NCBI GenBank assembly: GCA_030649935.1
Contig: JAUSFN010000036.1
Span: 1 to 64,000 of the forward strand
Length of the DNA stretch: 64,000 nt
Direction: 5' to 3'
Origin: Candidatus Planktophila sp.
GTDB taxonomy: Bacteria; Actinomycetota; Actinomycetes; Nanopelagicales; Nanopelagicaceae
In this document: piece by piece, positions 1 to 8,582 of the stretch
How the letters are laid out: every line of letters starts with the position of its first letter
Position numbering within the stretch: position 1 is the stretch's first letter
The notes under the pieces: generated by a model
Seen by the model: the letters and a program-made list of their open reading frames with translations, nothing else
Told to the model about the DNA's origin: nothing
Databases searched by the model: none
Made by a program: the position numbers and the translations under genes

Positions 1-90
1 GGAACTGGCATGGGCGGAACTGGCATGGGCGGAACTGGCATGGGCGGAACTGGCATGGGCGGAACTGGCATGGGCGGAACTGGCATGGGC
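1..90 (+). repeat. 15-bp tandem repeat, six perfect copies
   Basis: The 15-mer ggaactggcatgggc occurs six times without a mismatch from base 1 to 90, and the array may continue beyond the left edge. The period is a multiple of three, so copy-number change keeps the reading frame and only lengthens or shortens the GTGMG array. Confidence 0.97.
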
Positions 91-171
91 GGTTTTGGAC
101 ATGGTGACATGGATGGCGGTCGCGGACATGGTGACATGGATGGCGGTCGCGGTATGGGAATGAGGCCTTAA
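1..171 (+). CDS. 3' end of a Gly/Met-rich repeat protein (partial)
   Basis: An open frame enters from the left edge and stops with TAA at 169-171, leaving 56 codons. The first 30 residues are six copies of the pentapeptide GTGMG. Then come two copies of a nonapeptide GHGDMDGGR and a short tail GMGMRP. The composition is almost only Gly, Met, Thr, Asp, His and Arg, which points to a disordered, low-complexity C-terminus. The strong hairpin terminator at 205-246 follows in the same direction, which supports this being a real transcribed 3' end. The Met/His/Asp-rich pattern could bind metal, but this is only a guess. The family cannot be named without the upstream part. Confidence 0.7.
   Translation, partial: GTGMGGTGMGGTGMGGTGMGGTGMGGTGMGGFGHGDMDGGRGHGDMDGGRGMGMRP
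97..150 (+). repeat. 27-bp direct repeat, two perfect copies
   Basis: Two identical 27-base units (97-123 and 124-150) encode GHGDMDGGR twice. They lie directly after the 15-bp array and are in frame with it. Confidence 0.95.
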
Positions 172-204
172 GGCTCTAAAAAATGTAACCTCCTCCTAAG
201 GGTG

Positions 205-246
205 AAAACCCGCCACGTGTTCAATCACGTGGCGGGTTTTCTTTTT
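205..246 (+). terminator. Strong intrinsic terminator
   Basis: A perfect 15-bp stem (205-219 with 226-240) closes a 6-base loop and is followed by a T-rich run (237-248). The stem itself begins with A4 and ends with T4, so it could also stop leftward transcription. It separates the repeat protein from rpiB. Confidence 0.93.
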
Positions 247-275
247 CTTATGAGGGTTAATGGCAGGATGCACGT

Positions 276-731
276 ATGAGGATTCATATCGGCAGCGACC
301 ATGCAGGACTTGAACTTAAAGCCGCGCTCGTTGACTATCTTGAATCAAAGGGTCATAGCGTTACAGATCATGGCCCCGTTGAATTTGATGCAGTTGATGA
401 TTATCCCGATTTTTGTATTCCAGCTGCGATTGCAACGGTTGCAGATCCTGGTTCGCTCGGAATCGTCTTAGGTGGCTCAGGCAACGGTGAGCAAATAGCT
501 GCTAATAAAGTTAAAGGCGTCCGCGCCGCCCTTGCATGGAGTATTGAAACCGCTCAGCTTGCTAAGGAGCATAACAATGCAAATGTCGTTGGAATCGGTG
601 GGAGAATGCATTCATTAGCGGAATGTAAAGGGATTATCGATGCTTTTATCGAGACACCATTTTCAAATGATGAGCGCCATATTAGACGCATAAATAAAAT
701 TACGAAGTACGAAGATACATCAAGTCTGTAA
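276..731 (+). CDS. rpiB: Ribose-5-phosphate isomerase B
   Basis: RpiB interconverts ribose 5-phosphate and ribulose 5-phosphate in the non-oxidative pentose phosphate pathway, in the cytosol. The 151-residue length is typical of the RpiB/LacAB family. Visible landmarks are the N-terminal IGSDHAG motif (phosphate and substrate binding), the glycine-rich GGSGNGEQIAANK stretch at about 66-78, and the GGR motif near 108. At the position where the E. coli enzyme has a catalytic Cys, this one has Glu72, as in the actinobacterial RpiB type. The gene is convergent with trmB and the 3' ends overlap by 32 bp. In many actinobacteria rpiB neighbours pepN, as it nearly does here. Confidence 0.95.
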   Translation: MRIHIGSDHAGLELKAALVDYLESKGHSVTDHGPVEFDAVDDYPDFCIPAAIATVADPGSLGIVLGGSGNGEQIAANKVKGVRAALAWSIETAQLAKEHNNANVVGIGGRMHSLAECKGIIDAFIETPFSNDERHIRRINKITKYEDTSSL

Positions 732-1362
732 CCCGGTGATTTTTGTCAATCCCCTGTCCTTCAAAGCGAGTTACGGGGCGCCATTCAGGTTTATCGATTA
801 CTCCCCCGCTAAATCGAGTTGATGAACTAAAAACGATCTGCATCGACTTGGCATAAGGTACCCAATCAGTTGCTAAATGAAAGTATCCGCCTATTTTTAG
901 CTTAGATGAAACGAGTTCGAGAAAAGCTGGAGTAACTATTCGACGCTTATGGTGTTTAGATTTTGGCCATGGATCTGGGAAATAGAGATGTACTCCATCG
1001 AGGCTTCCATCACCGATCATGTAAGGCAGAACAACATGAACATCATCTTCAATGACTTTTATATTAGTGATTGATTGCTCCTGAATACGCGACAACAATT
1101 TCCCAATTCCAGGAGGATGTATATCTACGGCTAGATAGGCATTCTCTGGAGATCGAGTAGCCATGATTGCCGTGGTCTCGCCCATTCCAAAGCCAATCTC
1201 CATGATAATTTTTTGAGCCTCTGGAAATATCGCTCGCAGATCCAAAAATTTGTTCTCAACTGGAATTCCGTGAATCTCTTGCAGTAAACTTTTTGCAGCC
1301 CTTTGAGCCTCTGTAATTCGAGTACCTCGAATACTGTAACTGCGAATTGAGGGGCGTTCCAT
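700..1362 (-). CDS. trmB: tRNA (guanine-N7-)-methyltransferase
   Basis: TrmB uses S-adenosylmethionine to make m7G46 in the variable loop of tRNAs. The 220-residue protein has the SAM-binding motif GFGMGETTA near residue 57 and the acidic IH loop after it. It also has the family signature FPDPWPKSKHHKRR at about 128-141, which positions the guanine. Length and motif order are normal for bacterial TrmB. It reads leftward, divergent from pepN, and its 3' end overlaps that of rpiB. The 47-base gap to pepN must hold promoters for both genes. Confidence 0.95.
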   Translation of the reverse strand: MERPSIRSYSIRGTRITEAQRAAKSLLQEIHGIPVENKFLDLRAIFPEAQKIIMEIGFGMGETTAIMATRSPENAYLAVDIHPPGIGKLLSRIQEQSITNIKVIEDDVHVVLPYMIGDGSLDGVHLYFPDPWPKSKHHKRRIVTPAFLELVSSKLKIGGYFHLATDWVPYAKSMQIVFSSSTRFSGGVIDKPEWRPVTRFEGQGIDKNHRVTDLMYLRTS

Positions 1363-1409
1363 GGGGCAAGAGTGTCATGGTTGGCTAGATACCTACAAAA
1401 GGAGCAAAA

Positions 1410-3947
1410 ATGCCAGGAGTCAATATCTCGCGAACCGAGGCGGCGGAGCGGGCATCGTATTTGCAGGTTGAAAGTTATGACGTAACTCTTGATGTTACTA
1501 CCGGTTCAGATACGTTCTACTCAAAATCAGAAGTCAGATTCTCATGCAATACTCCTGGTTACTCTACTTTTATCGATGCCTGTGGCAAAAGCATTATTTC
1601 CGCAACTTTAAATGGAGATACCGTTGATACAACTGGATTTGATGGTGAATCAATTTTTTTGCAGAATTTGCAAACCGAAAATCACTTAGTTATTGAAATT
1701 GAAGGAATTTACTCAAAATCTGGCGAGGGTCTGCAACGCTCAGTTGATCCATCCGATGGAGAGATTTATCTTTACTCACAGGGCGAGACTGCCGATATCC
1801 GCCGCATGTTCTCTTGCTTTGATCAGCCATCACTGAAAGCCACGTTTGCCTTAACCGTTACAACACCTGGCCACTGGGAAGCGATTTCAAATCATCCAGT
1901 CGAAACGACAGAAATTATCGGCGACAAGAAGATTTGGAAATTTAGAACAACCCCACGAATTCCAACATATCTTGCCGCGCTCATTGCAGGTCCATATTCA
2001 CATGTGCACGATGTATATAAAGGTCAAAAAGAGGTTCCCCTTGGAATCTACTGCCGTAAATCAATGGCACAGTATTTAGATCCAGAGGATATTTTCCTGC
2101 TCACTAAGCAAGGCTTTGAATACTTTGAAAAAACATTTGGGCTCGCTTATCCCTTTGAAAAATATGATCAAATCGCTGTCGTTGACTTCAATGCCGGTGC
2201 AATGGAAAACGCAGGAGCAGTTACTTTTGCTGAGGCTCTACTCGTTTTTCGCTCGCGTGTACCCGAAAAAACATATATGTATCGTGCCAATGTGATTTTG
2301 CACGAAATGGCACATATGTGGTTTGGCGATCTGGTCACAATGTCATGGTGGGATGACTTATGGCTCAATGAATCCTTTGCCGAATTCATGTCATACTCTG
2401 CATTGGCCGATGGCACGCGCTTTAAAGGTGGCTGGGCCAGCTTCAATAGCGAGCGAAAGAACTGGGCATATCGCCAAGATCAACTTCCTTCGACCCACCC
2501 AATCATTACCGATATGGTCGATATCGAAGCAGTAAACGCGAACTTTGATGGAATCACGTACGCCAAAGGTGCATCGGTTTTGCAGCAGTTGGTTTTCCAT
2601 GTCGGCCGTGAAAACTTTATTGCAGGGCTGCAGAATTACTTTGCTAAGCATGCTTGGGCAAACACAACTTTGAAAGATCTCTTCGATGAGTTAGAGGCGA
2701 CAAGTGGAAGATCATTAGATACGTGGGCAGCGACTTGGTTACAGACGGCAGGGATAAATACGCTTAGCCCAGAGCTTGAATTAAATGGCGATACATATGC
2801 CTCAGTTGCAATAAAGCAGATTCCTCCTGCCATACCTGCTGGCTCTGCAGAGCTGCGCCCACATCGCTTGGCAATCGCCCTTTATGACATTGAGGGTGAA
2901 GCATTGAATTTGCGCAGATCGATTGAACTCGATGTTGCTGGACCTTTGACAGTTGTTCCAGATTTCGCAGGAGAAAAGATTGCTGATCTCTTGCTCATAA
3001 ATGATCGTGATCTTTCTTATGCAAAACTGCGCTTTGATCCGCGCTCTTTAGATACTCTTAAGACCCATCTTGGAAAGATCTCTGAACCATTGACGCGCGC
3101 GCTATGTTGGGCAGCGGTCTGGGACATGCATCGTGATGGGGAAATTTCAACGAGTGATTTCTTGGATGTCGCTTTTGCTGGGCTACCTGGTGAAAATGAT
3201 GATGCAGTTGTAAATATTACATTGACTCAGATGTATACATCGGTCGAGTCATACTGCACAGATGTTCAGCGCAATGAGATGCGTATAAAAATTGCAAAGG
3301 GATTGGACAAGCTCACAAAGAACGCAGCCCCTGGCAGCGATCTGCAACTTTTATTTGCCCGTGCATTTGCACAAAACGCAGTAACTGCCAGCGATATTGA
3401 ATCTGTTCGGGCATTACTCAACGGCTCAGCGCCAGGCCTTGTTGTAGATGCTGATCTTCGCTGGTTCTTTATAATCGCTTTATCTGAACGTTCAGCCTTT
3501 AGTAGAGCCGAACTAGATGCCGAATTAGCACAAGACAACACCACGAGCGGTAACTGTTTCTACGAAACCGCGCTCGCATCAGTTCCAAGCGCGGATGCCA
3601 AAGATTATGCCTGGAACAAGATTGTTAATGAGGAGATCATGAACTCAGTTCGAACGGCATTGATAGTCGGTTTCCAACGTCCAATTCAGCGTGATTTGTT
3701 GGCTAACTACGTTGATCGCTACTTCGATTCAATTATTTCGGTCTGGGAATCCAAGTCATATGAAGGTGCAGCCAAAATTGTCTCTGGGCTTTACCCAACC
3801 TGGGTTCTCTCGCAAACAACTATTGATAAAACAGATACATGGCTCGATTCAACTGGAAAAGAAGCACCGGCTGTGTTGCGCAAGTTAGTTGTGGATGCGC
3901 GAGATGGATTAGTGCGTGCCTTAAAAGTTCAGGGCTCTGTTAATTAA
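1410..3947 (+). CDS. pepN: Aminopeptidase N (M1 family)
   Basis: This zinc aminopeptidase removes N-terminal residues from peptides and supports peptide turnover. The 845 residues match the actinobacterial PepN type. The exopeptidase motif GAMEN is at 263-267. The zinc site HEMAH is at 298-302, with the third ligand Glu321 in NESFAE, giving the standard HExxH-18-E spacing. A C-terminal ERAP1-like helical domain follows. The ATG has a good ribosome binding site (aaaaggag at 1397-1404). No signal peptide is visible, so it is expected in the cytosol. A small membrane protein overlaps its 3' end by 8 bp on the other strand. Confidence 0.97.
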   Translation: MPGVNISRTEAAERASYLQVESYDVTLDVTTGSDTFYSKSEVRFSCNTPGYSTFIDACGKSIISATLNGDTVDTTGFDGESIFLQNLQTENHLVIEIEGIYSKSGEGLQRSVDPSDGEIYLYSQGETADIRRMFSCFDQPSLKATFALTVTTPGHWEAISNHPVETTEIIGDKKIWKFRTTPRIPTYLAALIAGPYSHVHDVYKGQKEVPLGIYCRKSMAQYLDPEDIFLLTKQGFEYFEKTFGLAYPFEKYDQIAVVDFNAGAMENAGAVTFAEALLVFRSRVPEKTYMYRANVILHEMAHMWFGDLVTMSWWDDLWLNESFAEFMSYSALADGTRFKGGWASFNSERKNWAYRQDQLPSTHPIITDMVDIEAVNANFDGITYAKGASVLQQLVFHVGRENFIAGLQNYFAKHAWANTTLKDLFDELEATSGRSLDTWAATWLQTAGINTLSPELELNGDTYASVAIKQIPPAIPAGSAELRPHRLAIALYDIEGEALNLRRSIELDVAGPLTVVPDFAGEKIADLLLINDRDLSYAKLRFDPRSLDTLKTHLGKISEPLTRALCWAAVWDMHRDGEISTSDFLDVAFAGLPGENDDAVVNITLTQMYTSVESYCTDVQRNEMRIKIAKGLDKLTKNAAPGSDLQLLFARAFAQNAVTASDIESVRALLNGSAPGLVVDADLRWFFIIALSERSAFSRAELDAELAQDNTTSGNCFYETALASVPSADAKDYAWNKIVNEEIMNSVRTALIVGFQRPIQRDLLANYVDRYFDSIISVWESKSYEGAAKIVSGLYPTWVLSQTTIDKTDTWLDSTGKEAPAVLRKLVVDARDGLVRALKVQGSVN

Positions 3948-4125
3948 TTGTTGTAATCGATGAGTGCGTTTTTATTGTTCGTGGTCGAGACGCAACCCAT
4001 GAAAGACCGGCGATAAGAAAAAACATCGCTACTGGGATTACAAAAAAAGTGATAACGGTTTCGATTGCGCTCAGACCTAGGCCTGCGACGGTGCCATCTT
4101 CGACAGTGCTCATTAAAAATTGCAT
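3940..4125 (-). CDS. Small single-span membrane protein
   Basis: This 61-residue protein has one clear membrane segment (about residues 22-45, LSAIETVITFFVIPVAMFF and onward) followed by a basic tail with several Arg and Lys. It fits the gap between pepN and the HNH nuclease and reads with the nuclease as a pair (18-base gap). A second Met at residue 5 (4113) is an equally good start, because neither start has a visible Shine-Dalgarno sequence. I do not recognise the family. Size, hydrophobic profile and exact fit between neighbours support a real gene. Confidence 0.6.
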   Translation of the reverse strand: MQFLMSTVEDGTVAGLGLSAIETVITFFVIPVAMFFLIAGLSWVASRPRTIKTHSSITTIN

Positions 4126-4143
4126 GAGATGAGTGTAATTTAC

Positions 4144-4659
4144 TTAAGCAGTTGCCGCAGCCACGCCAAATGGCTGCAAATACTGCAACCAGCGATCATC
4201 ACTTCGACCAGTGCCAAGGATTCTCCATGCCGCCCCTACAGGCTCTCGCGGTTTTTGGCGAAGCCTCCAGCCAATCTCTTTCAGGTGTTTGTCAGCCTTT
4301 AAATGATTGCACTTATGACATGCTGAAACTACATTTTCCCAAATGTGAGCACCACCTCGACTTCGGGGAATTACGTGGTCGATAGAAGTTGCCGGTGCGG
4401 TGCAGTACACACATCGACCACCATCTCGGGCAAAGACTGCACGGCGCGATAATGGCACCGCATGTCGATACGGGATACGAACAAATTTATTTAGGCGAAT
4501 TACCGATGGAAGCTCCAGTTGGCCACCTGAAAAATGCACTACATTGCCGGAGTCTTCAATCATCGTGGCACGGTGATTCAGGACAAGGATCAGGGCGCGA
4601 CGTTCAGTAATGACACCTAACGGTTCATAGGTGGCATTTAGAACTAGTGTGCGCGACAT
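4144..4659 (-). CDS. HNH endonuclease, actinobacterial chromosomal type
   Basis: The 171-residue protein carries a classic HNH fold in its second half. CVYC (about 93-96) and CHKCN (about 125-129) form the structural zinc site, and IDHVIPRSRGG holds the catalytic His. The N-terminal 80 residues (MSRTLVLNATYEPLGVI) are the conserved lead-in of a family found as a single chromosomal copy across actinobacteria. The biological role is not established, and it is not next to a methylase or a phage. A gggag ribosome binding site lies six bases before the ATG, and a small hairpin sits in the leader at 4675-4691. Confidence 0.9.
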   Translation of the reverse strand: MSRTLVLNATYEPLGVITERRALILVLNHRATMIEDSGNVVHFSGGQLELPSVIRLNKFVRIPYRHAVPLSRRAVFARDGGRCVYCTAPATSIDHVIPRSRGGAHIWENVVSACHKCNHLKADKHLKEIGWRLRQKPREPVGAAWRILGTGRSDDRWLQYLQPFGVAAATA

Positions 4660-4674
4660 AATCGCTCCCGATCT

Positions 4675-4691
4675 GGCGCATGGCCTGCGCC
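4675..4691. other. GC-rich hairpin in the HNH gene leader
   Basis: ggcgca (4675-4680) pairs perfectly with tgcgcc (4686-4691) around the loop tggcc. It lies 16-32 bases upstream of the HNH start codon, just before its ribosome binding site. It has no U-tract on either strand, so it is not a terminator. It could be an operator or a leader structure. Confidence 0.5.
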
Positions 4692-4778
4692 GATTGGTTT
4701 ATCTTGCACTACAACACGCCTCGGCACGGGTATTTCATTGCTGAATTTAGGTAAATATTTGGCTACAGTCATAGGCCT

Positions 4779-5327
4779 ATGAGCGATTCAGCGCAAAACT
4801 TCATCGAATGGGTCAGCGGCACTCCCCTTCGAATCTTCATCATCCTTATTGCAGCCATTGTCGTCCAGAGTTTTGGTGGCCGAGCAATCCACCGTGCCAT
4901 GAAACGTCTGTCTACTGCCGAATTAGTCTTGGGACCTCGAAATATAGTCGCACGACAAAAAGAGCGCGCTCGCACAATTGGTGGAGTTTTGGCCGCGACG
5001 TTGAAAACCGTTTTATGGATTGTCGCCATCGGAATGGTACTCGGTGAATTTGGTTTTAATTTGGGACCACTTATCGCATCGGCTGGAATCTTAGGTGTTG
5101 CGATTGGCCTTGGGGCACAAACGTTAGTGCGCGATACATTATCTGGAATCTTTATGTTAGTTGAAGATCAGTACGGTGTCGGCGATAATGTTCATGTTTT
5201 AGATGTCCAAGGAGTTGTAGAAAAAGTTGGTCTTCGTGTTACAACGGTTCGCGATAAAGAAGGAACACTTTGGTATCTACGCAACGGAGAAATACTGAAA
5301 GTTGGAAATCAATCTCAATCTGGTTGA
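4779..5327 (+). CDS. Small MscS-family mechanosensitive channel
   Basis: This 182-residue protein is predicted to be a pressure-release channel in the cytoplasmic membrane. Hydrophobic segments lie at about 17-35, 75-95 and 100-118. The third is the Gly/Ala-rich pore helix (ASAGILGVAIGLGAQTLV), followed by the FMLVEDQYGVGD signature that starts the beta domain. The protein ends inside that domain, so it lacks the large C-terminal vestibule of E. coli MscS and is short for the family. No frameshift is seen; short forms beside truncated globin genes are a known actinobacterial arrangement. It converges on glbO, with a 13-bp overlap of 3' ends. Confidence 0.85.
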   Translation: MSDSAQNFIEWVSGTPLRIFIILIAAIVVQSFGGRAIHRAMKRLSTAELVLGPRNIVARQKERARTIGGVLAATLKTVLWIVAIGMVLGEFGFNLGPLIASAGILGVAIGLGAQTLVRDTLSGIFMLVEDQYGVGDNVHVLDVQGVVEKVGLRVTTVRDKEGTLWYLRNGEILKVGNQSQSG

Positions 5328-5689
5328 TTAACCATCGAATTCGCCGCCATCTCTAAATAGCCCCACAACTGTGCTCGCAAAGCAGCATCCATTTCAAGCC
5401 CATCGATTACTTGTTGCATTGCGTTTAACCAAGCATCGCGCGCCGCTGCATTTATATGAAAACCCGCATGACGCATCCGTAGCCGTGGGTGTCCGCGAAT
5501 TTCTTGATACGTTGTCGGCCCGCCCCAATACTGCTCGAGAAATAATTGCAAACGTTGCGCGGCGGCTTTTAACTCTGAATCTGGATACATTGGACGTAAT
5601 ATGGGATCAGTTGCAACGCGTTCATAAAACTGTGACACTAAATTAGAAAAGAACGCTTCTCCACCAACTTGCTCGTAAAAACTACTCAT
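5315..5689 (-). CDS. glbO: Group II truncated hemoglobin (trHbO)
   Basis: This 124-residue 2-over-2 globin binds heme and is thought to handle O2, NO or peroxide. The proximal heme ligand is His74 in RMRHAGF, with Tyr22 at B10 and Trp87 at G8 (RDAW). The GG pair before TTYQEIRGHPRLR is also typical of group II. It is the last gene of a leftward run (ettA, thioesterase, GH13, MFS, glbO) and starts only 3 bases after the MFS stop codon. Co-transcription is therefore likely, though a functional link with sugar use is not obvious. Confidence 0.93.
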   Translation of the reverse strand: MSSFYEQVGGEAFFSNLVSQFYERVATDPILRPMYPDSELKAAAQRLQLFLEQYWGGPTTYQEIRGHPRLRMRHAGFHINAAARDAWLNAMQQVIDGLEMDAALRAQLWGYLEMAANSMVNQPD

Positions 5690-5692
5690 TGA

Positions 5693-6904
5693 TTAAACTC
5701 TCGACATCTTTCTAGAATTAACGGCTAATACAATTACAGGGATCGCAGCGAAGAAGCAGAGCCAGCCATAACTCAAGGTTCCAATGATGATTCCAGCAAG
5801 TGCGCCCCCACCAGCACCCGCCAGGTTCATTACTAAATCACTTGCACCTTGAGAAGCTGGGCGCATTTCAAGTGAGACGGATTCAGATAGAAAGGCTGAA
5901 CCTGCAATAAGCGTGCATGACCAACCCAAGCCCAGCAAGAACAGGCCTATTCCGAGCTGAGGTGCATTATCGGCTGCCGATGTGCCCGCGACAATTGTTG
6001 CGACTAGAAGAATTAACAAACCAATCTGAATAACTCTCACACGCCCTAATCGATCACTAAGTGAACCAACCAGTGGTGAAAACGCATACATTCCGAGAAC
6101 ATGCACACTAATGACAAAGCCAATGATTCGAAGTGTTACATCAACGTGGGCCATATGTATTGGCGTCATAACCATGACTGAAACCATGGCGACGTGGCCT
6201 ATTGCAATTGCCAAAATCGCAAATAGCGCTTGAGGGTTAGAGCGAATGTGTGAAAGCGCTGCCCTAGTAGATCCCTCATGCCGAACTAGATTTGCTTGTT
6301 TTTCGGCGGTTAAATAAGGATCCGGCCGCAAGAAGGTTTGAATCACCATTGTTGCAAAAAACAGCGTTGCGGCCGAAACTAAATAAGGACCTACTAATCG
6401 CGGCAGATTAAAGAGCTCAGCTAAATTACCGGCGGGATCCAATAAATTTGGTCCAGCTACTGCGCCGATAGTTGATCCCCAGACAACAAAGGAGAGTTGT
6501 TTAGCGCGGGTCTCATCAGTTGCTAAATCAATGGCAGCAAAACGTGCTTGATAACCAGCAGCAGATGCCGCGCCAACTAAAAACGTACCAAGTAACATTA
6601 AAAATAAACTACGATGAGCTCCGCCAAGAATTGCAAAAATTGAGCCAATCACACCTGAGAAATATCCGACCGACAACGCTAAACGTCGACCTCCACGTGC
6701 AGTTAAACGCGCTAAAGGAAGTGCAAGCGCGGCGGCACCCAGTACGGCACTTGTCTGAGCTAAGCCCGCCAAGGTTTCAGAGTCAGTAATCGATGAAACT
6801 AAAAGCGAACCAGCGGCAACGGTGCCAGCGACTCCAACGCCATTGAGAACCTGCGCACTTGCAAGTGTGCGAACTACTCGGTGTTGGAGCTGAGTGTTTG
6901 GCAT
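5693..6904 (-). CDS. Major facilitator superfamily transporter
   Basis: The 403-residue polytopic protein has about 12 hydrophobic spans and the MFS motif-A-like loop LSDRLGRVRV between spans 8 and 9 (about 283-292), with a second Arg/Gly loop TARGGRR near 70. The substrate is not evident. Drug or metabolite efflux is the commonest role for this kind. Its ATG overlaps the stop codon of the upstream GH13 gene (TAATG), so translation is probably coupled. That coupling makes a sugar-related role conceivable, but no sugar-porter signature is seen. Confidence 0.85.
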   Translation of the reverse strand: MPNTQLQHRVVRTLASAQVLNGVGVAGTVAAGSLLVSSITDSETLAGLAQTSAVLGAAALALPLARLTARGGRRLALSVGYFSGVIGSIFAILGGAHRSLFLMLLGTFLVGAASAAGYQARFAAIDLATDETRAKQLSFVVWGSTIGAVAGPNLLDPAGNLAELFNLPRLVGPYLVSAATLFFATMVIQTFLRPDPYLTAEKQANLVRHEGSTRAALSHIRSNPQALFAILAIAIGHVAMVSVMVMTPIHMAHVDVTLRIIGFVISVHVLGMYAFSPLVGSLSDRLGRVRVIQIGLLILLVATIVAGTSAADNAPQLGIGLFLLGLGWSCTLIAGSAFLSESVSLEMRPASQGASDLVMNLAGAGGGALAGIIIGTLSYGWLCFFAAIPVIVLAVNSRKMSRV

Positions 6905-8580
6905 TAGTTAATTAATCTCACCCAAACTGCAGTATCGGTTGGCAAGGTGTGTGCAAGTACTGGTCCACTTGCCACCAAAATCTGTGAGTTAGCTGGAAGT
7001 TCAAAGTCAGCACCGAAGTTGATGTAACACGCGAAATTTCCAGGGCGCTCAAAAGCTACGACATCTGCACCCGCTTCTATCCACTCCATCTCTCCATCAC
7101 CTAAACCCTCTTCAGCTTTTCGAATCGCCAATGCTTGGCGATACATAGACAGAGTTGAGCCCTCTACACCATCTTGTGAATCAACCGAAAAGCCGCCCCA
7201 CCATGGTGATTGTGGTAACCAGGCTTGATCTGGTGTCAATGAATCTTTGTTTGAAAAACCAAAGGCGCCTGCCGGATTACTAGACCAAGGCAACGGAACG
7301 CGGCACCCATCACGGCCACGATCAGAGCGCCCACTCATCTTCCAGCGTGGATCCGTAAGACGCGATTCTGGAATATCGCGGACTTCTGGCAGCGCCAACT
7401 CTTCGCCTTGATACATATATGCACCCCCTGGTAGCGCTAACATCATTAGCGCAGCACTACGTGCGCGCAAAGTTCCGCGTCCAATATTGAACTTCGCAGA
7501 ATCTCCTTGGCGCGAAAGCGTTGTATCACCGTGATTTGTTAACCCCAAATCTAAACGATCAACTGATCGCACGACATCATGATTATTAAAGACCCACGAA
7601 GTTGGGGCACCTACTTCTGCAAGGGCATCAATTGAGTGATTAATTTTCTCCTTAATCTCAGCTTGCTTCCAGAGCGTCGTTAGCATTTCAAAGTTAAAAG
7701 AGTTCTGTAGCTCATCACTTCTCACGTAGCGAGCAATACGTGATGCCGGACTAACCCAAGCTTCAGCAACTGCCATTCGATCTCCTGGGTATGAATCAAA
7801 AATCATTCGCCATGAACGGTATATATCGTGCACGCCTTCTTGGTCCCAGAAAGGTTTATGTTCGGTGCCAAGCATTTCAGCGGCTGGATCTTTTGTGATA
7901 TCTGGCAGACCTGCCTCTTTAAACATTCCATGTGCGACATCGATTCGAAATCCATCGACGCCACGATCTAGCCAAAACTTCAAAACATCTTCAAAATGAG
8001 CAACAACTTCTGGGTTTTCCCAGTTTAAATCGGGCTGTTCGACGGCGAATAAATGTAAATACCATTGACCTAGCTTTCCGTCGGCCTCCGTTACGCGCTG
8101 CCAAGCCGGACCTCCAAAAACAGCCTCCCAGTTATTGGGGGGCACGTCACCGTTGACGCCTTTGCCATCTCTAAAAATATATCGATTGCGCTCAACTGAA
8201 CCTGGGGCAGCTTTCAATGCAGCTTGAAACCATGCGTGATCACTAGAAGTATGGTTTGGAACAATGTCAACAATTAATTTAATGCCAAATTCATGGGCCT
8301 CTTTAATGAGAGTTTCAGCCTCAGCCAGTGTGCCGTAATCAGGCTCAATATCCATGTAGTCGGCGACGTCATAACCGTGATCGTGCTGCGGGGATGGATA
8401 CCACGGCGTAATCCAGATTGCATCAACCCCGAGTTTTTTTAAATATGGCAGGCGCGAGCGGATGCCTTCTACATCACCAATCCCATCACCATTTGAATCT
8501 GCAAAAGAGCGGATGTAAATCTGATACGTAACCGCATCTCTCCACCAAGGGCGCTGCGCACGTGAGGCAAGTTGCGACAT
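6904..8580 (-). CDS. GH13 alpha-glucosidase (oligo-glucosidase type)
   Basis: This 558-residue cytosolic enzyme should hydrolyse alpha-linked gluco-oligosaccharides such as maltose, isomaltose or sucrose-like substrates. Its (beta/alpha)8 barrel shows all four GH13 regions: DIVPNHTS (region I), GFRIDVAHG with nucleophile Asp214, VAEAWV with acid/base Glu273, and NNHDVVRS with Asp335. The start WWRDAVTYQIYIRSFADSNGDG also carries the calcium-site-like Asp/Asn loop. No signal peptide is present. It lies two bases downstream of the thioesterase gene and is coupled to the MFS gene. A paralogue is at 41849-43456. Exact linkage specificity cannot be read from sequence. Confidence 0.93.
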   Translation of the reverse strand: MSQLASRAQRPWWRDAVTYQIYIRSFADSNGDGIGDVEGIRSRLPYLKKLGVDAIWITPWYPSPQHDHGYDVADYMDIEPDYGTLAEAETLIKEAHEFGIKLIVDIVPNHTSSDHAWFQAALKAAPGSVERNRYIFRDGKGVNGDVPPNNWEAVFGGPAWQRVTEADGKLGQWYLHLFAVEQPDLNWENPEVVAHFEDVLKFWLDRGVDGFRIDVAHGMFKEAGLPDITKDPAAEMLGTEHKPFWDQEGVHDIYRSWRMIFDSYPGDRMAVAEAWVSPASRIARYVRSDELQNSFNFEMLTTLWKQAEIKEKINHSIDALAEVGAPTSWVFNNHDVVRSVDRLDLGLTNHGDTTLSRQGDSAKFNIGRGTLRARSAALMMLALPGGAYMYQGEELALPEVRDIPESRLTDPRWKMSGRSDRGRDGCRVPLPWSSNPAGAFGFSNKDSLTPDQAWLPQSPWWGGFSVDSQDGVEGSTLSMYRQALAIRKAEEGLGDGEMEWIEAGADVVAFERPGNFACYINFGADFELPANSQILVASGPVLAHTLPTDTAVWVRLIN

Positions 8581-8582
8581 TT

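Noticed and set aside
1-90. Short direct repeats resembling a CRISPR array
   Set aside because: Units are 15 bp with no spacers between them, and they translate in frame into a repeat protein tail.
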